Shown here: piece after piece, positions 50,773-60,582 of the stretch
Numbering within the stretch: the first letter of the stretch is position 1
How the letters are laid out: the number at the start of each line of letters is the position of its first letter
Source: Tetrahymena thermophila SB210
Taxonomy: Eukaryota; Ciliophora; Oligohymenophorea; Hymenostomatida; Tetrahymenidae
Reading direction: 5' to 3'
DNA: 64,000 nt
NCBI RefSeq assembly: GCF_000189635.1
Contig: NW_002476413.1
Coordinates: 186,001-250,000 of the forward strand
Made by a program: the position numbers and the translations under genes
The notes under the pieces: generated by a model
Seen by the model: only the letters and a program-made list of their open reading frames with translations
The model's database searches: none
What the model was told of the DNA's origin: nothing

Positions 50773-52251
50773 TCAATGTTCACAATAATCAAAAGATTAG
50801 GCTTCTGTCTGCTTGTTTTTAGATCTTTCATACATATCTTTCATTCTGTATTCTTTTATAACTTCAATTGGCTTTGTGAATTCGACATCGTTAACAGTAA
50901 AAGGTTAATCTTCATGATTAACTATGAAAAAGGCTATTATCTTTCTTTTGAGAGGCTAGTCAGTCATGTTTTTGATCCCCTTTACTTTGTGGATATTTTA
51001 GTTAGGGAAAATAATCATTAAATTTTCCTTTATTTCAAGAGAACCTAATGGAATAAGTTTATAAGGATCGCATAAATATTCATAGTGAGGACAATACTAA
51101 TGAGCACCTTATTCTTGTGAATTAGTAGGAGTTGGAAAATCATCTGAGCGAGGAGTTCTTTTAAATTTAAGCTTTCCTTTAGTTAAATTTTCATCTTATT
51201 CAATGACATAAAGGCAAGTGTAAAGAATGTTATCAGATGAATACCCTTCAACATGCCATTGACCTGAATAAGTGCTGTTAGGAGCTATTTCCATTTCGCT
51301 TATCTTGACTATAGCATGAATCTTTTAAGAGAAATCAACTTTAGACTTAATATCATAAATTTCCGAAAACTAAGATTCAGAGTAATCATGCATGAGATTA
51401 TAATGTAAAGTTTTGAAATAGTTATGAGTTTCTTGTAGAGGTTTTGAGAAATAAGTCAATAAATGGCCTAATTCTTCTTTTAATTTGACCACATCAGCAC
51501 ATTATTCAAGAGGATGAAATAATTTGCCTTGAACTTCATACATATTATTCTTTTCAGAGTATGAGAAGACTGCAGGTAACCACAAAAAATTAGAGAATGA
51601 AGTTTTAGATTCTTTTCCCCATTGGTCATATCCATTATTTTTTCTCATTCTCTTAAAATAAGCCTCGATTTCACTACTTTTAGGAGAACTTGTGTAGTCT
51701 TTGTGGTATGGCTATAGAGATTGATGAATAATATTCCTAATTTTAACTATATCAGCTGTATTATATTATTTTTCTATTTTTTGTTTGTATTAGTACCATT
51801 TTTTTTTTTCCTAAGCTTTTATTTCTTTGTCAACAATATCTTTAATTTCACCACTAATACTATTGACATTAGGGTGATAATCAACAATGTTATTCTTAAC
51901 TTGATAATCCATAATTTAATCGATAATACTTTGGAGTTATTCTCTTCTTTCATAAGCAATATAATTCTACTGCTAAGTTAATGCTTTGTTTTCACTATCA
52001 GAATGTTCTTCAAATATATAAACATCATGTGCTTTCAGCTATTTAAGATTTTGATAGATAGATTTACAATATTTCTTTGCTTCATTTTCACATTTGTAAT
52101 CTATTCTATCCCACTTATTGTAATTTTTAGAATCCCCAAACTCAATGCTGTCTAAATTTCTTTCTTTATTTATTTCATTTCCATATCTATAAAGATCTAA
52201 AGATTTATTATAAATCTTATAAATATAGTCGTTTTTGTCAATGTTAAGCAT
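50773..52251 (-). CDS. DUF4246 family protein, paralogue 1
   Basis: ATG 52251 to TGA 50773, 492 residues, no intron. The middle and C-terminal parts match the DUF4246 family known from fungi and ciliates: QWHVEGYSSDNILYTCLYVI, then KFKRTPRSDD, QYCPHYEY, and FPNQNIHKV...KRKIIAFF. H333 and E335 of WHVEG, the later His of NQNIHK and the following Arg are spaced like the metal and 2-oxoglutarate ligands of Fe(II) oxygenases. That activity is inference; the family has no assigned reaction that I know. No signal peptide or membrane helix. First of four tandem minus-strand copies; fragments of its 5' end lie at 31.4-32.0 kb. Confidence 0.87.
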
Positions 52252-52953
52252 TTTATTTTAAAAAGATATTTCTTAATATTTTATGAAAATTAATAATACC
52301 AATTTTTCTGATTATTAAAAATTAAATTTCTGATAATTAATTAAGATTTTCTGATTGGAGGGAAATTTATTTGGTCAACTTTATTATCAATAAATTTTAT
52401 GTATTATTTATATATCTATAAAAGCTCAATAGCAATTAACTCTACTTTCTATTGAATTCATAATTTTATTTTAGCACTTTAAGGATATGCTCACAAATTA
52501 TTTCTAAATTGTTAAAATTTATTTTTGCTTTTCGTTTATTATAAACTTAGTTTTTATATGCAGTAAATATCAGAAATAGAATCTTATCTAAATATTAATA
52601 CAAAAGGTACCATAAGTCATAATCAAAGAACAGAGATTAAACTATAAGAGTAAAATTCAAAAAATTGATTTAATTTCAACCAAAGTAATCAATAAAGTTA
52701 TGGATCTTAAAAATAGATACACCAAAAATAAAAATAATAAAATTTAAATAAATTTCAGTTAAGAGAAAAATATTTTAGTTATGGCTAATAAAATTAAAAA
52801 TTTTTCATCAAAGTTAAACTTTCTCACCATTTTTTTTAACAGTTGGTTTAATTAGATGTATCCTTAACTATTAAATGAATACATAAATTTTTCTTACAAT
52901 AAAAATATAAATTAATTTATCAGATTTAATTATTAATATTTAATTAAGATATA
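52252..52953. other. Intergenic between DUF4246 paralogues 1 and 2
   Basis: AT-rich; upstream DNA of paralogue 1. Positions 52545-52700 have a copy at 31790-31960. No gene is seen. Confidence 0.6.
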
Positions 52954-54444
52954 TCAATGTTCACAATAATTGAAAGATTGAGCCTCTGTTTGCTTGTTTT
53001 TAGATCTTTCATACATATCCCTCAATCTGTAGTCTTTAATAACTTCAATTGACTTTATGAATTCAACATCATTAACAGTAAAAGGTTAATCTTCATGATT
53101 AACTACAAAGAATGCAATAATTTTTCTCTTGAGAGGTTTGTCGGTAACATTCTTGATACCCTTTACTTTGTGTATGTTTTAGTTAGGGAAAATTATCATC
53201 AAGTTTTCTTTAATATCAAGAGAGCCTAAAGGAATAACTTTATCAGGATCACACAAATATTCATAGTTAGGACAATACTAGTGAGCACATTATTCCTGTT
53301 CATAAGGATCTCCAGGAACATCGTCTGAGCGGGGAGTTCTTTTAAATTTAAGCTTTCCATCAACAAGATTTTCATCATGTTCAATTACATAAAGACAAGT
53401 GTAAAGAATGTTATCTGAAGAAAAGCCTTCAACATGCCATTAACCAGAGTAAGTGCTATTAGGTGCAATTTCCATTTCGCTTATTTTGACAATAGCATGA
53501 ATCTTTTGAGAAAAATCAACTTTAGATTTTACATCTTAAATTGAATTACCATCATCAAAATCAGAGTAGTCATGCATAAGTTTATAGTGCAATTATTTGA
53601 AATGATCGTGAGTTTCTTGTAGAGGTTTTGAGAAATAAGTCAATAAATATCCTAATTCTTGCTTAAGTTCAGCTAAATCAGGGCACTATTCAAGAGGATG
53701 GAACAGCTTGCCTTGAACTTCATACATTTAATTCTTTTCAGAGAATTCAAAAACAGCGGGTAGCCATAAAAACTCAGAAAACGAAGTTTTAGAATCTTTA
53801 CCCCATTGATCATATCCGTTGTTTTGTCTCATTCTCTTGAAATAAGCCTGAATTTCACCCTGCTTAGGAGAATTTGTGTAGTCCTTGTGGTATGGTTAAA
53901 GAGATTGATGGATTATGTTTCTAACCTTCACAATATCAGCAGTATTTTACTATTTTTCTTCTTTTTGCTTGTGACCCCACCATTTATTTTTTTATTAAGC
54001 TGTCATTTCTTTGTCAACAAGTTCTTTGATTTCGCCGCTTATAGTATTAATATTAGGATGATAATCAACCAAATTATTCTTATCTTGATAAGCCATGATA
54101 GCATTAATAGCCTTTTGAAGCTTTTGTTTTCTTTCGTAGTCAATATATTTTTCATTATGAGTGAGTATTTTATTTTATAAATCAAAATTTTATTCAAATA
54201 TGAAAACATCACATGCCTTCTGCGTTTTAAGATCTTGGTAGACAGACTTGCAGTATTATTTTGCCTCGTTCTGACATTTGTAGTTGAGTCTTTCCCAAAT
54301 ATCATCTTCGTTTGCTTCTTCTTGGTTATCTGCATCTTAGTTATTTTTATTTCTACTGTGATAGCTTTCATCTTTGAATTAGTGAAGATCAATAGATTTA
54401 CTATAAATCTTACTTATGTAATTGTTGTTATCAATATTAAGCAT
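52954..54444 (-). CDS. DUF4246 family protein, paralogue 2
   Basis: ATG 54444 to TGA 52954, 496 residues. Starts MLNIDNNNYISKIYSKSID like its sisters, then an acidic/Asn-rich variable stretch (about 25-50) and KCQNEAKQYCKSVYQ. Core: EFLWLPAVFEF, then WHVEG with H337 and E339, FPNQNIHKV with H425, and R440 in LKRK. These residues are candidate iron and 2-oxoglutarate ligands. The C-terminus RDMYERSKNKQTEAQ...NYCEH is almost invariant in the cluster. A long antisense frame at 53806-54180 and a same-strand shifted frame at 54039-54392 are shadows of this gene. Confidence 0.88.
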
Positions 54445-55052
54445 TGGTTTCTGATATCAAATTTTTGAGTTTTATGTTTTTGAATTTATTTATAAGAAGA
54501 AATCTTATTTTTATTTGCATTATATAAATATGGATATTCTGATAAATGATATCGATTTCATAAATTGGAGGGAAAAACAAATTCATGCATCAATCTAAAT
54601 TTAATTACATTGTATGGATAAGATTTATATAAATGTAATATAATAAATATTTAAATATAGCTTTTATTTTTCCATTAAAAAAATTAAAAATAGATTGTTA
54701 GCACATTAAATAAAAAGTGATTGAACTTCTTTTTTTCAAAAAGATACAACAAATTTTTATGTTATTTCTTTCTTTTTTTAATTAGGAAAATAAAGTTAGC
54801 AAAAGTAATAGAAGAAACAATAAATTTAATATCTTACTTTTATATTAAATAAATATGTTTTTTATCAAACTTAATTTTGTAATATTTTTTGAAATTAATT
54901 CTTCAAAAAAAAAAACTAAAGTTCATAAAAATTATTTTCCAGCAAATATTTTTTATTTAGTTTAAAAAAGTTTTTAAATAATAAAAAAAATAGTATATAT
55001 ATATATAAAAACACATTTAAAAAATTATTGAAATGTTTATTAAAGGCAAGGT
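54445..55052. other. Intergenic between DUF4246 paralogues 2 and 3
   Basis: AT-rich. Positions 54487-54640 (containing GGAGGGAAAAACAAATTCAT) are repeated at about 57857-57930 and 57950-58100, so the paralogue's upstream DNA has been copied locally. No gene is seen. Confidence 0.6.
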
Positions 55053-56519
55053 TCAATGTTCGCAATAGTTGAATGATTAAGCCTCAGTTTACTTATTTAG
55101 AGATCTCTCATACATATCTCTAAGTCTATATTCCTTTATGAACTATAAAGGTTTTGTGAACTCTACGTCATTAATTGTGAAAGGCTAGTCTTCATGATTA
55201 ACCACAAAAAATACAACAATTTTTCTTTTAAGTGGTTTATCTGTTACATTCTTGATTCCCTTTACTTTGTGGATATTTTGGTTTGGGAAAATAATCATCA
55301 AATTTTCTTTGATGTCAAGTGAACCTAAAGGAATTAATTTATGAGGATCACATAAATACTCATAGCTAGGACAATATTAATGAGCAGACTAACTTTATTC
55401 TCCTCCACAAGGATCATCATCTGAGTGAGGAGTTCTTTTGAATTTCAGTTTTCCATCAACTAGATTTTCATCATGCTCTATTACATATAGACATGTATAG
55501 AGGATGTTATCTGATGAAAAACCTTCTACATGCCATTAACCAGAGTAAGTACTGTTAGGAGCTATTTCAATTTCACTTATTTTAACAATAGCGTGTACTT
55601 TTTCAGAGAAATTAACCTCGCTTTTATTATCTAATATCTTGATTCTTTTGTAATTGTATTAATTTGAAATCTTGTAATCTATCTCTTAAAAATGATCATG
55701 TGTCTATTGAAGAGGTGTAGAGAAATAAGTCATTAAATGATTTAATTCTAATTTGAGTTCATTAAGATCAGGGCATTTCTCTAAAGGGTCAAATAATTTA
55801 CCTTCAATTTCATACATTTTTTTTTATTAAGAGTATTTGAAAACAGCAGGAAGCCATAGAAACTCGGACAAAGAAGCTTTATATTATTTTCCCCATTGAT
55901 CAATTCCTTGATACTCTTTAATTTCTTTAAAATAGTCTTCAATTTATTTACTCTTATCAGATTTAATAAAATCCTTATGGTAAGGCTATAGGGATTGGTG
56001 AATAATGTTTCTAATCTTGACAATATCTGCAGTGTTTTATTATTTTTTTTCTTTTTTATATGGATAGTAATTGTTTTTCTAATTTTTCATTTCATTATCC
56101 ACTAACTCTTTGATTTATCCACTTAGAGAATTTATATTTGGATGGTAGTCAATTAGATTATTTTGCTCTTAGAAAAGCATTATCTTGTTTATAGCTTTTA
56201 AAAGATTGTCTTTTCTTTCATATATGATATAATTTTCTTTATGAGTCAACAATTTATTAGTTATTTAAGGATTTTATTCAAAAATATATACATCATTAGC
56301 TTTTTATAATTTTATTTCCTTGTAAACAGATTTACAATATTATTTAGATTCATTTTAGAATTTATAGTGTCTTCTTTAGCATTTGTCATCCTCTTATTCT
56401 TCATTTGATTCTTCTTAGCTGTCCTAACTATCGGATTCACCTTCTTCAAGTAATTCAGTGAGATCAGCTGATTTTCCATAAATTTTGTTAATATAGTTAT
56501 TATTATCGATGTTAAGCAT
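55053..56519 (-). CDS. DUF4246 family protein, paralogue 3
   Basis: ATG 56519 to TGA 55053, 488 residues. Same architecture as the neighbours; WHVEG histidine at 330. The N-terminal variable stretch is richer in Glu, Asp and Ser (ELLEEGESDSQDSQEESNEE). The segment after the WHVEG block reads CGGEQSQSAHQYCPSYEY, a small local difference. With paralogue 4 it forms the closer pair (shared KKKMYEIEGK... type stretches), suggesting one later duplication. No introns; no in-frame TGA. Confidence 0.87.
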
Positions 56520-57208
56520 TTTAGGATTATAATTTATTTTTTATTTATTTAATTATTGTATTAAAAAAAATTCTTAATTTATTATTTAATATTTAAACTT
56601 TTGCTAAAATCTGATTAATTTGACAAATTTTTTTTAGAGGGAAAAAAATCACTAATGAATTTTTAATCATTTATTTGTAATTTAATAATAAATTGAAAAA
56701 ATATTATGAGAAATCAAAATAATTTACAATAAATTGCAAAAATCAATTAAAAGCTTATATGATCTCAAATTTAATCAATAATGGTATATCTATCTCTCTT
56801 ATTATTTATTACATATTCTTTTTAATAATTGTATACTTTAAGTAATTTAAGATCAAATAAGGTAATTTTTAATAAATTCATTTTTACTGATAAATTCTAA
56901 ATGAAATTTAAGCGGGACAAATAAAATAAGTATTTATAAAAATTTAGATCAAATCAGCAAACAATTAATTTTTAAATAAAGATATTTTCATGCTTTTTTG
57001 ATTATAATACTTCAGAATATATAAGATATACATACTATGATTTATTTATATTTTGCTGCAAAAAAATAAATTTTGAGCCCTGGTTTTTAGATATTTGTAT
57101 AAATATTTTTAAAAATTACTATTTTAATTTAGATTCACAATAGTCGGAGTAAATGCATTATTTCTTTAATTTAAGAAATAAAGATTTATACATATTCCAC
57201 ATTTTACT
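56520..57208. other. Intergenic upstream of DUF4246 paralogue 3
   Basis: AT-rich. A run TTTTGAGCCCTGGTTTTTAG near 57073 resembles the hairpin region at 2840-2865. No coding frame. Confidence 0.5.
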
Positions 57209-57840
57209 TCAATTAAATTTAAACCCAGAATGTTTAGTGTATTAATAAATATATATTTGTTATAGCGTAAACGAATATTGTAAAAGCAAGTTTCCGTTTT
57301 TAGGTCTTGGATAGAGGATATCTTAAAGATAATTCTGAATAAACTCTTCGAAATCTGAATCATCACTCGTTTATTCAAGGCTATTCCTTTTTGATTAAGC
57401 TGTAAAAGGCTTAAAATTATCTATAAAATACATTAATCTTTGTTGATAGCTTTAAACACTTAAATCATGACAAAATGCTTATAAAGTCTAGAAAACTTTA
57501 GTTTAGCTATTATCTACTAATTATTTTTCATAAATATAATAATCACATACTTATTTTTAAGAAAATATATTAAATGTATTTCCTTCAGATAACCTTAAGT
57601 TGCTTCTATATTCTATAAATAAAGTTTACTCTTAAGCTACTTTGGTTAGATCTTAAAATTATTTTACATACCTCAATAGATAGTTTCTCATCATTCAATA
57701 ATTCAATATAATACTTCCTTCACCAATCAGAATCTCTTAAAATGTTTATATTCTTTTATATTTCTTAATCTCGAATATCAGTTTAACTTTGTTGTTAGTT
57801 CTATATTAAAAGATTTTTACATACTTCAGTCTAAATTTAA
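57209..57840 (-). pseudogene. Relic of an unidentified gene
   Basis: A protein-like frame ends at TGA 57211-57209: CDYYIYEKQLVDNSQ, RLMYFIDNFKPFTAQSKRNS, then SDDSDFEEFIQNYLQDILYP. Upstream, after a possible small intron (GTATGT near 57710), a segment RKYYIELLNDEKLSIE is preceded by INILRDSDW, with an in-frame TGA between them (57723-57721). No ATG begins the frame cleanly. Best read as a broken gene; family not recognised. Confidence 0.4.
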
Positions 57841-58352
57841 CTACATTTTATTTATGGAAAAACAAATTCATGCATCATTCTAAATTTAATTTCATTTTAT
57901 GGCTAAGATTTATATAATGCAGCTTAACAAAAATTTAAATATTTTTTAAATTTATTTAAAAGAAGAAATCTTATTTTTATTTGCATTATTTAAATATGGA
58001 TAATCTGATAAATTATATTTCATAAATAGGTGGGAAAAACAAATTCATACGTTAGTCTAAATTTAATTACATTTAATGGCTAAATTTTATAAATGTGGCT
58101 TAACAAAAATTATAGACATCTTGTTGGCGCATAAAATAAAAACTGAATGAATTTATTTTTTTTCAAAAAGAAACAAACAAATTTGTCAAATTTATTGAAA
58201 TAAATTCATCATAAAAAAAAACTAGAGTTCTTAAAAATAGTTTTAAAGTGAATACATTTTTATTTAATTTTATAAGAAAAATTAAAAGCTATAAAAAGCA
58301 AGAATAAACATACATTAAAAAATATTATTGAAAGGTTTATTAAAGGTAAGGT
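57841..58352. repeat. Two copies of DUF4246 upstream DNA
   Basis: Positions 57857-57930 and 58031-58100 both repeat the block found at 54572-54640 (GGAAAAACAAATTCATGCAT and on). The second copy also carries the preceding AGAAGAAATCTTATTTTTAT block. No coding frame. They mark unequal exchange within the cluster. Confidence 0.65.
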
Positions 58353-59846
58353 TCAATGCTCACAATAATCGAATGACTGAGCCTCAGTTTACTTATTTAG
58401 AGATCTTTCATACATATCTCTAAGTCTATATTCCTTTATAAACTCTAGAGGCTTTGTGAACTCTACGTCGTTAATTGTGTAAGGCTAATCTTTATGATTA
58501 ACCACAAAAAATACAACAATTTTTCTTTTAAGTGGTTTATCTGTTACATTCTTGATTCCCTTTACTTTGTGGATATTTTGGTTTGGGAAAATAATCATCA
58601 AATTTTCTTTGATATCGAGAGAACCTAAAGGAATTAATTTATGAGGATCACATAAATGGTTATAGCTAGGACAGTATTAATGGGCACTTTACATTTAACT
58701 TCCTCCACAAGGATCATCATCTGAGCGAGGAGTTCTTTTAAATTTAAGTTTTCCATCTACTAGGTTTTCATCATGCTCTATTACATATAAACATGTATAG
58801 AGGATGTTATCTGATGAAAAACCTTCTACATGCCATTTACCTGAGTAAGTGCTTTTAGGAGCTATTTCAATTTCACTTATTTTAACGATAGCATGAATTT
58901 ATTGAGAGAAATTGACTTTACTTTTATTATCTAATATCTTTATTCTATCGTAATTGAATTCGTTTGAAATCTTGTATTCCAATTTTTTAAAATAGTCATG
59001 TGTCTATTGAAGAGGTGTTGAGAAATAAGTCATTAAATGATTTAATTCTAATTTGAGTTCATCAATATCAGGGCATTTCTCTAAAAGATTAAATAATTTT
59101 CCTTCAATTTCGTACATTTTTTTTTTTTTAGAGTATTTGAAAACAGCAGGGAGCCATAGAAATTCGGATTAAGAAGTCTTATATTATTTTCCCCACTGAT
59201 CAATTCCTTGATACTCTTTAATTTCTTTAAAATAGGCTTCAATTTATTTGCTCTGATCAGATTTAATGTAATCCTTATGGTAAGGCTAAAGGGATTGGTG
59301 AATAATGTTTCTAACCTTCACAATATCTGCAGTGTTTTATTATTATTATTCTTTTTCTTCATCTTCTTCTTATGGATAGTAATTGGTTTTCCTATTTTTC
59401 ATTTTTTCTTATACAAGCTCTTTGATTTATCCACTTATAGAATTTATATTTGGATGGTAATCAATTAGGTTATTTTGCTCTTAGAAAAGCATAATTTTGT
59501 TTATAGCTTTTAAAAGATTATCTTTTCTTTCATATATGATGTAATTTTCTTTATGAGTCAGCAATTTATGATTTATTTTTTAAGGATTTTATTCAAAAAT
59601 GTATACATCGTTAGCTTTTTATAATTTTATATCTTCATATACAGATTTACAATATTATTTAGATTCATTTTAGAATTTATAGTGTCTTCTTTCCCATTTG
59701 TCATCCTCTTATTCTTCATTTGATTCTTCTTAACTGTTCTAATTATCTGATTATTTGTCCTGATAACCATATTCTTGTTAATAAGTAAGATCAGCTGATT
59801 TGCGATAAATTTTGTCAATATAACGATTCTTATCGAGGTTAAGCAT
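58353..59846 (-). CDS. DUF4246 family protein, paralogue 4
   Basis: ATG 59846 to TGA 58353, 497 residues. WHVEG histidine at 339; FPNQNIHKV and LKRK conserved. The N-terminal variable stretch contains Tyr, Asp and Gln (around residues 25-45). A run of 13 A on the coding strand (SKKKKMYEIE) is in frame but is a spot for length errors. The outermost copy, separated from the tRNA by 370 bp. As with its sisters no targeting signal is visible, so a soluble cytosolic or nuclear enzyme-like protein is likely. Confidence 0.87.
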
Positions 59847-60216
59847 TTTAGAATTACAAATTATCTTTTGTTTATTTAATTATTATATAAAAGGAAAATA
59901 CATAATTTATGATCTAATATTTAAATCATTCCCAGAATCTGATCAATTTTGACAAAAATTTTTAGAGGGAAACAAGTCACTAATGAATTTATAATTATTT
60001 ATTTGTAATTTAGTAATAAAATAAAAATATTATGAGCAATCAAAGTGAATTACAATAAATTGCAAGAATAAACTGATTTTTTTTTGCATTACTTATTCTT
60101 ACCATTGACAAATAAATTTGAAAAATGTTAAATTTAATAATTTATTTAAGTATCTTAATAATTTCCGATTAATTATTAACCAAAATCTTATAAAATGAAA
60201 AGTATATGTTAACGAA
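59847..60216. other. Intergenic between DUF4246 paralogue 4 and tRNA-Tyr
   Basis: 370 bp, AT-rich, upstream of both genes (divergent). Similar to the DNA upstream of paralogue 3 (GAGGGAAA...CACTAATGAATTT). No gene is seen. Confidence 0.6.
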
Positions 60217-60300
60217 CCGAACTTAGCTCAGTTGGAAGAGCATCGGACTGTAAAGTTTGTAGTCATCCGGTGGTCCCCGGTTCGAACCCGGGAGTTCGGA
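60217..60300 (+). tRNA. tRNA-Tyr: tRNA-Tyr(GUA) with 11-nt intron
   Basis: Acceptor stem CCGAACT/AGTTCGG pairs 7 of 7, with discriminator A at 60300. D-arm GCTC...GAGC at 60226-60241. Anticodon stem TCGGA/TCCGG (one T-G pair), anticodon GTA at 60250-60252, intron 60254-60264 after position 37 (the usual eukaryotic site), variable loop TGGTC, T-arm CCCGG TTCGAAC CCGGG. Internal A and B boxes are present. Nuclear tRNA-Tyr genes commonly carry such an intron. It decodes UAC and UAU; the ciliate UAA/UAG glutamine codons are read by other tRNAs. Confidence 0.95.
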
Positions 60301-60309
60301 TTTTTTTTT
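60301..60309 (+). terminator. RNA polymerase III T-run terminator
   Basis: Nine T directly after the discriminator base of tRNA-Tyr, the standard Pol III stop. Confidence 0.85.
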
Positions 60310-60582
60310 AAAAATTTATATAATGACAATTTTTTTATTTTTTGAATTTATAAATTATTAAAATATCCAATTATTAAATAAAATCGAAATAATATGTAAT
60401 GGTTTAATTTTTAAATGAATGTCTAGTTTTGATGAATAGACTAATTAAATATAACTTATTTCTAATTCATAGAAAAAGTTTGATATATTTAATTTGTTTT
60501 AATTGTAATAGTAAGAAAATTTAATTTTATATGATAAGTACTAAAATATTATATACAAAATACACAAAAAACAACTACATAT
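60310..60582. other. Intergenic between tRNA-Tyr and NOM1 (3' ends)
   Basis: AT-rich, 270 bp, no feature. Confidence 0.5.

Noticed and set aside
53806-54392. Long ORFs on both strands (124, 117 and 77 codons)
   Set aside because: They overlap DUF4246 paralogue 2 in wrong frames or antisense; they are by-products of its codon composition.
57721-57723. Internal TGA as selenocysteine
   Set aside because: No selenoprotein context; the frame lacks a clean start and has other defects, so decay or a read error is more likely.
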